Shown here piece after piece: positions 14,974 to 29,200 of a DNA stretch of 64,000 bases. Under the pieces are notes generated by a model, which made no database searches, was not told the DNA's origin, and saw nothing but the letters and a program-made list of their open reading frames with translations. The position numbers and the translations under genes are program-made. Numbering within the stretch: the stretch's first letter is position 1; the number at the start of each line of letters is the position of its first letter. The stretch comes from Elmis aenea (Eukaryota > Arthropoda > Insecta > Coleoptera > Elmidae), in contig OX393582.1 in assembly GCA_947652605.1 (NCBI GenBank), positions 11,866,544 through 11,930,543 on the forward strand. The letters are read 5' to 3'.

Positions 14974-17900
14974 CAGCTCAGTGAAAGACATATGCAAAAC
15001 AATTGTATTCATGTAAAGAGGCGATGGATAAACTGTTCCTGTGATATACAAATCAATAATTAAAATTGTTAGAAATAGTCGCTCAAGGAACATATGTATT
15101 AACTAAAGCACGGTATTTTTAGGAAATTATTAAAAATTAAAACCAGCTCATTGAAAGACATATGCAAAACAATTGTATTCCTGTAAAGAGGCGATGGATA
15201 AACTGTTCCTGTGATATACAAATCAATAATTAAAATTGTTTAGAAATAGTCGCTCAAGGAACATTTGTATTAACTAAAGCACGGTATTTTTAGGAAATTA
15301 TTAAAAATTAAAACTAGCTCATTGAAAGACATATGCAAAACAATTGTATTCATGTAAAGAGGCGATGGATAAACTGTTCCCGTGATATACAAATCAATAA
15401 TTAAAATTGTTTAGAAATAGTCGCACAAGGAACATATGTATTAACTAAAGCACGGTATTTTTAGGAAATTATTAAGAATTAATACCAGCTCATTGAAAGA
15501 CATATGCAAAACAATTGTATTCCTGTAAAGAGGCGATGGATAAACTGTTCCTGTGATATACAAATCAATAATTAAAATTGTTTAGAAATAGTCGCTCAAG
15601 GAACATATGTATTAACTAAAGCACGGTATTTTTAGGAATTATTAAAAATTAAAACCAGCTCATTGAAAGACATATGCAAAACAATTGTATTCCTGTAAAG
15701 AGGCGATAAATAAACTGTTCCTGTGATATACAAATCAATAATTAAAATTGTTTAGAAATAGTCGCTCAAGGAACATATGTATTAACTAAAGCACGGTATT
15801 TTTAGGAAATTATTAAAAATTAAAACCAGCTCATTGAAAGACATATGCAAAACCATTGTATTCATGTAAAGAGGCGATGGATAAACTGTTCCTGTGATAT
15901 ACAAATCAATAATTAAAATTGTTCAGAAATAGTCGCTCAAGGAACATATGTATTAACTAATGCACGGTATTTTTAGGAAATTATTAAAAATTAAAACCAG
16001 CTCATTGAAAGACATATGCAAAAAAATTGTATTCCTGTAAAGAGGCGATGGATAAACTGTTCCTGTGATATACAAATCAATAATTAAAATTGTTTAGAAA
16101 CAGTCGCTCAAGGAACATATGTATTAACTAAAGCACGGTATTTTTAGGAAATTATTAAAAATTAAAACCAGCTCATTGAAAGACATATGCAAAACAATTG
16201 TATTCATGTAAAGAGGCGATGGATAAACTGTTCCTGTCATATACAAATCAATAATTGAAATTGTTTCGAAATAGTCGCACAAGGAACATATGTATTAACT
16301 AAAGCACGGTATTTTTAGGAAATTATTAAAAATTAATGCCAGCTCATTGAAAGACATATGCAAAACAATTGTATTCATGTAAAGAGGCGATGGATAAACT
16401 GTTCCTGTGATATACAAATCAATAATTAAAATTGTTCAGAAATAGTCGCTCAAGGAACATATGTATTAACTAATGCACGGTATTTTTAGGAAATTATTAG
16501 AGATTAAAACCAGCTCAGTGAAAGACATATGCAAAACAATTGTATTCATGTAAAGAGGCGATGGATAAACTGTTCCTGTGATATACAAATCAATAATTAA
16601 AATTGTTTAGAAATAGTCGCTCAAGGAACATATGTATTAACTAAAGCACGGTATTTTTAGGAAATTATTAAAAATTAAAACCAGCTCATTGAAAGACATA
16701 TGCAAAACAATTGTATTCCTGTAAAGAGGCGATGGATAAACTGTTCCTGTGATATACAAATCAATAATTAAAATTGTTTAGAAATAGTCGCTCAAGGAAC
16801 ATTTGTATTAACTAAAGCACGGTATTTTTAGGAAATTATTAAAAATTAAAACCAGCTCATTGAAAGACATATGCAAAACAATTGTATTCATGTAAAGAGG
16901 CGATGGATAAACTGTTCCTGTGATATACAAATCAATAATTAAAATTGTTTAGAAATAGTCGCACAAGGAACATATGTATTAACTAAAGCACGGTATTTTT
17001 AGGAAATTATTAAAAATTAATACCAGCTCATTAAAAGACATATGCAAAACAATTGTATTCCTGTAAAGAGGCGATGGATAAACTGTTCCTGTGATATACA
17101 AATCAATAATTAAAATTGTTTAGAAATAGTCGCTCAAGGAACATATGTATTAACTAAAGCACGGTATTTTTGGGAAATTATTAAAAATTAAAACCAGCTC
17201 ATTGAAAGACATATGCAAAACAATTGTATTTCTGTAAAGAGGCGATGGATAAACTGTTCCTGTGATATACAAATCAATAATTAAAATTGTTTAGAAATAG
17301 TCGCTCAAGGAACATATGTATTAACTAAAGCACGGTATTTTTAGGAAATTATTAAAAATTAAAACCAGCTCATTGAAAGACATATGCAAAACAATTGTTT
17401 TCCTGTAAAGAGGCGATAAATAAACTGTTCCTGTGATATACAAATCAATAATTAAAATTGTTTAGAAATAGTCGCTCAAGGAACATATGTATTAACTAAA
17501 GCACGGTATTTTTAGGAAATTATTAAAAATTAAAACCAGCTCATTGAAAGACATATGCAAAACCATTGTATTCATGTAAAGAGGCGATGGATAAACTGTT
17601 CCTGTGATATACAAATCAATAATTAAAATTGTTCAGAAATAGTCGCTCAAGGAACATATGTATTAACTAATGCACGGTATTTTTAGGAAATTATTAAAAA
17701 TTAAAACCAGCTCATTGAAAGACATATGCAAAAAAATTGTATTCCTGTAAAGAGGCGATGGATAAACTGTTCCTGTGATATACAAATCAATAATTAAAAT
17801 TGTTTAGAAACAGTCGCTCAAGGAACATATGTATTAACTAAAGCACGGTATTTTTAGGAAATTATTAAAAATTAAAACCAGCTCATTGAAAGACATATGC

Positions 17901-18050
17901 AAAACAATTGTATTCATGTAAAGAGGCGATGGATAAACTGTTCCTGTCATATACAAATCAATAATTGAAATTGTTTCGAAATAGTCGCACAAGGAACATA
18001 TGTATTAACTAAAGCACGGTATTTTTAGGAAATTATTAAAAATTAATGCC
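14974..18050 (+). repeat. 9-monomer higher-order repeat, two copies
   Basis: CAGCTCAGTG occurs at 14974 and 16511, and the ACATTTGTATT variant at about 15261 and 16799. The spacing is 1,537-1,538 bp, which is 9 x 171 less one or two single-base deletions seen in the first copy. Confidence 0.8.
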
Positions 18051-18199
18051 AGCTCATTGAAAGACATATGCAAAACAATTGTATTCATGTAAAGAGGCGA
18101 TGGATAAACTGTTCCTGTGATATACAAATCAATAATTAAAATTGTTTAGAAATAGTCGCACAAGGAACATATGTATTAACTAAAGCACGGTATTTTTAG

Positions 18200-20600
18200 G
18201 AAATTATTAAAAATTAAAACCAGCTCATTGAAAGACATATGCAAAACAATTGTATTCATGTAAAGAGGCGATGGATAAACTGTTCCTGTGATATACAAAT
18301 CAATAATTAAAATCGTTTAGAAATAGTCGCCCAAGGAACATATGTATTAACTAAAGCACGGTATTTTTAGGAAATTATTAAAAATTAAAACCAGCTCATT
18401 GAAAGACATATGCAAAACAATTGTATTCATGTAAAGAGGCGATGGATAAACTGTTCCTGTGATATACAAATCAATAATTAAAATTGTTCAGAAATAGTCG
18501 CTCAAGGAACATATGTATTAACTAATGCACGGTATTTTTAGGAAATTATTAAAAATTAAAACCAGCTCATTGAAAGACATATGCAAAACAAATGTATTCC
18601 TGTAAAGAGGCGATGGATAATTTGTTCCTGTGATATACAAATCAATAATTAAAATTGTTTAGAAATAGTCGCTCAAGGAACATATGTATTAACTAAAGCA
18701 CGGTATTTTTAGGAAATTATTAAAAATTAAAACCAGCTCATTGAAAGACATATGCAAAACAATTGTATTCATGTAAAGAGGCGATGGATAAACTGTTCCT
18801 GTCATATACAAATCAATAATTGAAATTGTTTCGAAATAGTCGCACAAGGAACATATGTATTAACTAAAGCACGGTATTTTTAGGAAATTATTAAAAATTA
18901 ATACCAGCTCATTGAAAGACATATGCAAAACAATTGTATTCATGTAAAGAGGCGATGGATAAACTGTTTCTGTGATATACAAATCAATAATTAAAATTGT
19001 TTAGAAATAGTCGCTCAAGGAACATAAATGTATTAACTAAAGCACGGTATTTTTAGGAAATTATTAAAAAATAAAACCAGCTCATTGAAAGACATATGCA
19101 AAACAATTGTATTCATGTAAAGAAGCGATGGATAAACTGTTCCTGTCATATACAAATCAATAATTGAAATTGTTTCAAAATAGTCGCACAAGGAACATAT
19201 GTATTAACTAAAGCACGGTATTTTTAGGAAATTATTAAAAATTAAAACCAGCTCATTGAAAGACATATGCAAAACAATTTTATTCATGTAAAAAGGCGAT
19301 GGATAAACTGTTCCTGTCATATACAAATCAATAATTCAAATTGTTTCGAAATAGTCGCACAAGGAACATATGTATTAACTAAAGCACGGTATTTTTAGGA
19401 AATTATTAAAAATTAAAACCAGCTCATTGAAAGACATATGCAAAACAATTGTATTCATGTAAAGAGGCGATGGATAAACTGTTCCTGTAATATACAAATC
19501 AATAATTAAAATCGTTTAGAAATAGTCGCCCAAGGAACATATGTATTAACTAAAGCACGGTATTTTTAGGAAATTATTAAAAATTAAAACCAGCTCATTG
19601 AAAGACATATGCAAAACAATTGTATTCATGTAAAGAGGCGATGGATAAACTGTTCCTGTGACATACAAATCAATAATTAAAATTGTTCAGAAATAGTCGC
19701 TCAAGGAACATATGTATTAACTAATGCACGGTATTTTTAGGAAATTATTAAAAATTAAAACCAGCTCATTGAAAGACATATGCAAAACAAATGTATTCCT
19801 GTAAAGAGGCGATGGATAATTTGTTCCTGTGATATACAAATCAATAATTAAAATTGTTTAGAAATAGTCGCTCAAGGAACATATGTATTAACTAAAGCAC
19901 GGTATTTTTAGGAAATTATTAAAAATTAAAAACAGCTCATTGAAAGACATATGCAAAACAATTGTATTCATGTAAAGAGGCGATGGATAAACTGTTCCTG
20001 TCATATACAAATCAATAATTGAAATTGTTTCGAAATAGTCGCACAAGGAACATATGTATTAACTAAAGCACGGTATTTTTAGGAAATTATTAAAAATTAA
20101 TACCAGCTCATTGAAAGACATATGCAAAACAATTGTATTCATGTAAAGAGGCGATGGATAAACTGTTTCTGTGATATACAAATCAATAAATAAAATTGTT
20201 TAGAAATAGTCGCTCAAGGAACATAAATGTATTAACTAAAGCACGGTATTTTTAGGAAATTATTAAAAAATAAAACCAGCTCATTGAAAGACATATGCAA
20301 AACAATTGTATTCATGTAAAGAAGCGATGAATAAACTGTTCCTGTCATATACAAATCAATAATTGAAATTGTTTCAAAATAGTCGCACAAGGAACATATG
20401 TATTAACTAAAGCACGGTATTTTTAGGAAATTATTAAAAATTAAAACCAGCTCATTGAAAGACATATGCAAAACAATTTTATTCATGTAAAAAGGCGATG
20501 GATAAACTGTTCCTGTCATATACAAATCAATAATTCAAATTGTTTCGAAATAGTCGCACAAGGAACATATGTATTAACTAAAGCACGGTATTTTTAGGAA
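18200..20600 (+). repeat. 7-monomer higher-order repeat (1,199 bp), two copies
   Basis: AATCGTTTAG at 18311/19510, AATGTATTCC at 18591/19790 and the two-base insertion AACATAAATG at 19021/20220 all repeat at 1,199 bp, that is 7 x 171 plus the inserted 2 bases. The shared private insertion shows that these are recent copies of each other. Boundaries are approximate. Confidence 0.85.
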
Positions 20601-21302
20601 ATTAGTAAAAATTAAAACCAGCTCTTTGAAAGACATATGCAAAACAATTGTATTCATGTAAAGAGGCGATGGATAAACTGTTTCTGTGATATACAAATCA
20701 ATAATTAAAATTGATCAGAAATAGTCGCTCAAGGAACATATGTATTAACTAAAGCACGGTATTTTTAGGAAATTATTAAAAATTGAAACCAGCTCATTGA
20801 AAGACATATGCAAAACAATTGTATTCCTGTAAAGAGGCGATGGATAAACTGTTTCTGTGATATACAAATCAATAATTAAAATTGTTCAGAAATAGTCGCT
20901 CAAGGAACATATGTATTAACTAAAGCACGGTATTTTTAGGAAATGTTTAAAAATTAAAACCAGCTCATTGAAAGACATATGCAAAACAATTGTATTCCTG
21001 TAAAGAGGCGATGGATATACTGTTCCTGTCATATACAAATCAATAATTAAAATTGTTTAGAAATAGTCGCTCAAGGAACATATGTATTAACTAAAGCACG
21101 GTATTTTTATGAAATTATTAAAAATTAAAACCAGCTCATTGAAAGACATATGCAAAACCATTGTATTCATGTAAAGAGGCGATGGATAAACTGTTCCTGT
21201 GATATACAAATCAATAATTAAAATTGTTCAGAAATAGTCGCTCAAGGAACATATGTATTAACTAATGCACGGTATTTTTAGGAAATTATTAGAAATTAAA
21301 AC

Positions 21303-24038
21303 CAGCTCAGTGAAAGACATATGCAAAACAATTGTATTCATGTAAAGAGGCGATGGATAAACTGTTCCTGTGATATACAAATCAATAATTAAAATTGTTT
21401 AGAAATAGTCGCTCAAGGAACATATGTATTAACTAAAGCACGGTATTTTTAGGAAATTATTAAAAATTAAAACCAGCTCATTGAAAGACATATGCAAAAC
21501 AATTGTATTCCTGTAAAGAGGCGATGGATAAACTGTTCCTGTGATATACAAATCAATAATTAAAATTGTTTAGAAATAGTCGCTCAAGGAACATTTGTAT
21601 TAACTAAAGCACGGTATTTTTAGGAAATTATTAAAAATTAAAACCAGCTCATTGAAAGACATATGCAAAACAATTGTATTCATGTAAAGAGGCGATGGAT
21701 AAACTGTTCCTGTGATATACAAATCAATAATTAAAATTGTTTAGAAATAGTCGCACAAGGAACATATGTATTAACTAAAGCACGGTATTTTTAGGAAATT
21801 ATTAAAAATTAATACCAGCTCATTGAAAGACATATGCAAAACAATTGTATTCCTGTAAAGAGGCGATGGATAAACTGTTCCTGTGATATACAAATCAATA
21901 ATTAAAATTGTTTAGAAATAGTCGCTCAAGGAACATATGTATTAACTAAAGCACGGTATTTTTAGGAAATTATTAAAAATTAAAACCAGCTCATTGAAAG
22001 ACATATGCAAAACAATTGTATTCCTGTAAAGAGGCGATAAATAAACTGTTCCTGTGATATACAAATCAATAATTAAATGTGTTTAGAAATAGTCGCTCAA
22101 GGAACATATGTATTAACTAAAGCACGGTATTTTTAGGAAATTATTAAAAATTAAAACCAGCTCATTGAAAGACATATGCAAAACCATTGTATTCATGTAA
22201 AGAGGCGATGGATAAACTGTTCCTGTGATATACAAATCAATAATTAAAATTGTTTAGAAACAGTCGCTCAAGGAACATATGTATTAACTAAAGCACGGTA
22301 TTTTTAGGAAATTATTAAAAATTAAAACCAGCTCATTGAAAGACATATGCAAAACAATTGTATTCATGTAAAGAGGCGATGGATAAACTGTTCCTGTCAT
22401 ATACAAATCAATAATTGAAATTGTTTCGAAATAGTCGCACAAGGAACATATGTATTAACTAAAGCACGGTATTTTTAGGAAATTATTAAAAATTAATGCC
22501 AGCTCATTGAAAGACATATGCAAAACAATTGTATTCATGTAAAGAGGCGATGGATAAACTGTTCCTGTGATATACAAATCAATAATTAAAATTGTTCAGA
22601 AATAGTCGCTTAAGGAACATATGTATTAACTAATGCACGGTATTTTTAGGAAATTATTAGAAATTAAAACCAGCTCAGTGAAAGACATATGCAAAACAAT
22701 TGTATTCATGTAAAGAGGCGATGGATAAACTGTTCCTGTGATATACAAATCAATAATTAAAATTGTTTAGAAATAGTCGCTCAAGGAACATATGTATTAA
22801 CTAAAGCACGGTATTTTTAGGAAATTATTAAAAATTAAAACCAGCTCATTGAAAGACATATGCAAAACAATTGTATTCCTGTAAAGAGGCGATGGATAAA
22901 CTGTTCCTGTGATATACAAATCAATAATTAAAATTGTTTAGAAATAGTCGCTCAAGGAACATTTGTATTAACTAAAGCACGGTATTTTTAGGAAATTATT
23001 AAAAATTAAAACCAGCTCATTGAAAGACATATGCAAAACAATTGTATTCATGTAAAGAGGCGATGGATAAACTGTTCCTGTGATATACAAATCAATAATT
23101 AAAATTGTTTAGAAATAGTCGCACAAGGAACATATGTATTAACTAAAGCACGGTATTTTTAGGAAATTATTAAAAATTAATACCAGCTCATTGAAAGACA
23201 TATGCAAAACAATTGTATTCCTGTAAAGAGGCGATGGATAAACTGTTCCTGTGATATACAAATCAATAATTAAAATTGTTTAGAAATAGTCGCTCAAGGA
23301 ACATATGTATTAACTAAAGCACGGTATTTTTGGGAAATTATTAAAAATTAAAACCAGCTCATTGAAAGACATATGCAAAACAATTGTATTTCTGTAAAGA
23401 GGCGATGGATAAACTGTTCCTGTGATATACAAATCAATAATTAAAATTGTTTAGAAATAGTCGCTCAAGGAACATATGTATTAACTAAAGCACGGTATTT
23501 TTAGGAAATTATTAAAAATTAAAACCAGCTCATTGAAAGACATATGCAAAACAATTGTATTCCTGTAAAGAGGCGATAAATAAACTGTTCCTGTGATATA
23601 CAAATCAATAATTAAAATTGTTTAGAAATAGTCGCTCAAGGAACATATGTATTAACTAAAGCACGGTATTTTTAGGAAATTATTAAAAATTAAAACCAGC
23701 TCATTGAAAGACATATGCAAAACCATTGTATTCATGTAAAGAGGCGATGGATAAACTGTTCCTGTGATATACAAATCAATAATTAAAATTGTTCAGAAAT
23801 AGTCGCTCAAGGAACATATGTATTAACTAATGCACGGTATTTTTAGGAAATTATTAAAAACTAAAACCAGCTCATTGAAAGACATATGCAAAAAAATTGT
23901 ATTCCTGTAAAGAGGCGATGGATAAACTGTTCCTGTGATATACAAATCAATAATTAAAATTGTTTAGAAACAGTCGCTCAAGGAACATATGTATTAACTA
24001 AAGCACGGTATTTTTAGGAAATTATTAAAAATTAAAAC
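21303..24038 (+). repeat. 8-monomer higher-order repeat (1,368 bp), two copies
   Basis: CAGCTCAGTG at 21303/22671 and ACATTTG at about 21591/22959 repeat at 1,368 bp (8 x 171). The content is closely related to the 9-monomer block at 15-18 kb. Confidence 0.75.
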
Positions 24039-26265
24039 CAGCTCATTGAAAGACATATGCAAAACAATTGTATTCATGTAAAGAGGCGATGGATAAACTG
24101 TTCCTGTGATATACAAATCAATAATTAAAATTGTTTAGAAATAGTCGCACAAGGAACATATGTATTAACTAAAGCACGGTATTTTTAGGAAATTATTAAA
24201 AATTAAAACCAGCTCATTGAAAGACATATGCAAAACAATTGTATTCATGTAAAGAGGCGATGGATAAACTGTTCCTGTGATATACAAATCAATAATTAAA
24301 ATCGTTTAGAAATAGTCGCCCAAGGAACATATGTATTAACTAAAGCACGGTATTTTTAGGAAATTATTAAAAATTAAAACCAGCTCATTGAAAGACATAT
24401 GCAAAACAATTGTATTCATGTAAAGAGGCGATGGATAAACTGTTCCTGTGATATACAAATCAATAATTAAAATTGTTCAGAAATAGTCGCTCAAGGAACA
24501 TATGTATTAACTAATGCACGGTATTTTTAGGAAATTATTAAAAATTAAAACCAGCTCATTGAAAGACATATGCAAAACAAATGTATTCCTGTAAAGAGGC
24601 GATGGATAATTTGTTCCTGTGATATACAAATCAATAATTAAAATTGTTTAGAAATAGTCGCTCAAGGAACATATGTATTAACTAAAGCACGGTATTTTTA
24701 GGAAATTATTAAAAATTAAAACCAGCTCATTGAAAGACATATGCAAAACAATTGTATTCCTGTAAAGAGGCGATGGATAAACTGTTTCTGTGATATACAA
24801 ATCAATAATTAAAATTGTTCAGAAATAGTCGCTCAAGGAACATATGTATTAACTAAAGCACGGTATTTTTAGGAAATGTTTAAAAATTAAAACCAGCTCA
24901 TTGAAAGACATATGCAAAACAATTGTATTCCTGTAAAGAGGCGATGGATAAACTGTTTCTGTGATATACAAATCAATAAATAAAATTGTTCAGAAATAGT
25001 CGCTCCAGGAACATAATTATGTATTAACTAAAGCACGGTATTTTTAGGAAATTATTAAAAATTAAAACCAGCTCATTGAAAGACATATGCAAAACAATTG
25101 TATTCATGTAAAGAGGCGATGGATAAACTGTTCCTGTGATATACAAATCAATAATTAAAATTGTTTCGAAATAGTCGCTCAAGGAACATATGTATTAACT
25201 AAAGCACGGTATTTTTAGGAAATTAATAAAAATTAAAACCAGCTCATTGAAAGACATATGCAAAACAATTTTATTCATGTAAAGAGGCGATGGATAAACT
25301 GTTCCTGTGATATACAAATCAATAATTAAAATTGTTTCGAAATAGTCGCTCAAGGAACATATGTATTAACTAAAGCACGGTATTTTTAGGAAATTAGTAA
25401 AAATTAAAACCAGCTCATTGAAAGACATATGCAAAACAATTGTATTTATGTAAAGAGGCGATGGATAAACTGTTCCTGTGATATACAAATCAATAATTAA
25501 ATTTTTTTAGAAATAGTCGCTCAAGGAACATATGTATTAACTAAAGCACGGTATTTTTAGGAAATTATTAAAAATTAAAACCAGCTCATTGAAAGACATA
25601 TGCAAAACAATTGTATTCATGTAAAGAAGCGATGGATAAACTGTTCCTGTGATATACAAATCAATAATTAAAATTGTTTAGAAATAGTCGCTCAAGGAAC
25701 ATATGTATTAACTAAAGCACGGTATTTTTAGGAAATTATTAAAAATTAAAACCAGCTCATTGAAAGACATATGCAAAACAATTGTATTCATGTAAAAAGG
25801 CGATGGATAAACTGTTCCTGGTATATACAAATCAATAATTAAAATTGTTTAGAAATAGTCGCACAAGGAACATATGTATTAACTAAAGCACGGTATTTTT
25901 AGGAAATTATTAAAAATTAATACCAGCTCATTGAAAGATATATGCAAAACAATTGTATTCATGTAAAGAGGCGATGGATAAACTGTTCCTGTCATATAGA
26001 AATCAATAATTGAAATTGTTTCGAAATAGTCGCACAAGGAACATATGTATTAACTAAAGCACGGTATTTTTAGGAAATTATTAAAAATTAAAACCAGCTC
26101 ATTGAAAGACATATGCAAAACAATTGTATTCATGTAAAGAGGCGATGGATAAACTGTTCCTGTGATATACAAATCAATAATTAAAATTGTTCAGAAATAG
26201 TCGCTCAAGGAACATATGTATTAACTAATGCACGGTATTTTTAGGAAATTATTAAAAATTAAAAC

Positions 26266-29200
26266 CAGCTCAGTGAAAGACATATGCAAAACAATTGTAT
26301 TCATGTAAAGAGGCGATGGATAAACTGTTCCTGTGATATACAAATCAATAATTAAAATTGTTTAGAAATAGTCGCTCAAGGAACATATGTATTAACTAAA
26401 GCACGGTATTTTTAGGAAATTATTAAAAATTAAAACCAGCTCATTGAAAGACATATGCAAAACAATTGTATTCCTGTAAAGAGGCGATGGATAAACTGTT
26501 CCTGTGATATACAAATCAATAATTAAAATTGTTTAGAAATAGTCGCTCAAGGAACATTTGTATTAACTAAAGCACGGTATTTTTAGGAAATTATTAAAAA
26601 TTAAAACCAGCTCATTGAAAGACATATGCAAAACAATTGTATTCATGTAAAGAGGCGATGGATAAACTGTTCCTGTGATATACAAATCAATAATTAAAAT
26701 TGTTTAGAAATAGTCGCACAAGGAACATATGTATTAACTAAAGCACGGTATTTTTAGGAAATTATTAAAAATTAATACCAGCTCATTGAAAGACATATGC
26801 AAAACAATTGTATTCATGTAAAGAGGCGATTGATAAACTGTTCCTGTGATATGCAAATCAATAATTGAAATTGTTTCGAAATAGTAGCACAAGGAACATA
26901 TGTATTAACTAAAGCACGGTATTTTTAGGAAATTATTAAAAATTAAAACCAGCTCATTGAAAGACATATGCAAAACAATTGTATTCATGTAAAGAGGCGA
27001 TGGATCAACTGTTCCTGTGATATACAAATCAATAATTAAAATTGTTTCGAAATAGTCGCTCAAGGAACATATGTATTAACTAAAGCACGGTATTTTTAGG
27101 AAATTATTAAAAATTAAAACCAGCTCATTGAAAGACATATGCAAAACAATTGTATTCATGTAAAGAGGCGATGGATAAACTGTTCCTGTGATATACAAAT
27201 CAATAATTAAAATTGTTTAGAAATAGTCGCTCAAGGAACATTTGTATTAACTAAAGCACGGTATTTTTAGGAAATTATTAAAAATTAAAACCAGCTCATT
27301 GAAAGACATATGCAAAACAATTGTATTCATGTAAAGAGGCGATGGATAAACTGTTCCTGTGATATACAAATCAATAATTAAAATTGTTTAGAAATAGTCG
27401 CACAAGGAACATATGTATTAACTAAAGCACGGTATTTTTAGGAAATTATTAAAAATTAATACCAGCTCATTGAAAGACATATGCAAAACAATTGTATTCA
27501 TGTAAAGAGGCGATTGATAAACTGTTCCTGTGATATACAAATCAATAATTGAAATTGTTTCGAAATAGTAGCACAAGGAACATATGTATTAACTAAAGCA
27601 CGGTATTTTTAGGAAATTATTAAAAATTAAAACCAGCTCATTGAAAGACATATGCAAAACAATTGTATTCATGTAAAGAGGCGATGGATAAACTGTTCCT
27701 GTGATATACAAATCAATAATTAAAATTGTTTCGAAATAGTCGCTCAAGGAACATATGTATTAACTAAAGCACGGTATTTTTAGGAAATTATTAAAAATTA
27801 AAACCAGCTCATTGAAAGACATATGCAAAACAATTGTATTCATGTAAAGAGGCGATGGATAAACTGTTCCTGTGATATACAAATCAATAATTAAAATTGT
27901 TTCGAAATAGTCGCTCAAGGAACATATGTATTAACTAAAGCACGGTATTTTTAGGAAATTATTAAAAATTAAAACCAGCTCATTGAAAGACATATGCAAA
28001 ACAATTGTATTCATGTAAAGAGGCGATGGATATACTGTTCCTGTCATATACAAATCAATAATTAAAATTGTTTAGAAATAGTCGCTCAAGGAACATATGT
28101 ATTAACTAAAGCACGGTATTTTTATGAAATTATTAAAAAATAAAACCAGCTCATTGAAAGACATATGCAAAACAATTGTATTCATGTAAAGAGGCGATGG
28201 ATAAACTGTTCCTGTGATATACAAATCAATAATTAAAATTGTTCAGAAATAGTCGCTCAAGGAACATATGTATTAACTAATGCACGGTATTTTTAGGAAA
28301 TTATTAGAAATTAAAACCAGCTCAGTGAAAGACATATGCAAAACAATTGTATTTATGTAAAGAGGCGATGGATAAACTGTTCCTGTGATATACAAATCAA
28401 TAATTAAAATTGTTTAGAAATAGTCGCTCAAGGAACATATGTATTAACTAAAGCACGGTATTTTTAGGAAATTATTAAAAATTAAAACCAGCTCATTGAA
28501 AGACATATGCAAAACAATTGTATTCCTGTAAAGAGGCGATGGATAAACTGTTCCTGTGATATACAAATCAATAATTAAAATTGTTTAGAAATAGTCGCTC
28601 AAGGAACATTTGTATTAACTAAAGCACGGTATTTTTAGGAAATTATTAAAAATTAAAACCAGCTCATTGAAAGACATATGCAAAACAATTGTATTCATGT
28701 AAAGAGGCGATGGATAAACTGTTCCTGTGATATACAAATCAATAATTAAAATTGTTTAGAAATAGTCGCACAAGGAACATATGTATTAACTAAAGCACGG
28801 TATTTTTAGGAAATTATTAAAAATTAATACCAGCTCATTGAAAGACATATGCAAAACAATTGTATTCCTGTAAAGAGGCGATGGATAAACTGTTCCTGTG
28901 ATATACAAATCAATAATTAAAATTGTTTAGAAATAGTCGCTCAAGGAACATATGTATTAACTAAAGCACGGTATTTTTGGGAAATTATTAAAAATTAAAA
29001 CCAGCTCATTGAAAGACATATGCAAAACAATTGTATTCCTGTAAAGAGGCGATGGATAAACTGTTCCTGTGATATACAAATCAATAATTAAAATTGTTTA
29101 GAAATAGTCGCTCAAGGAACATATGTATTAACTAAAGCACGGTATTTTTAGGAAATTATTAAAAATTAAAACCAGCTCATTGAAAGACATATGCAAAACA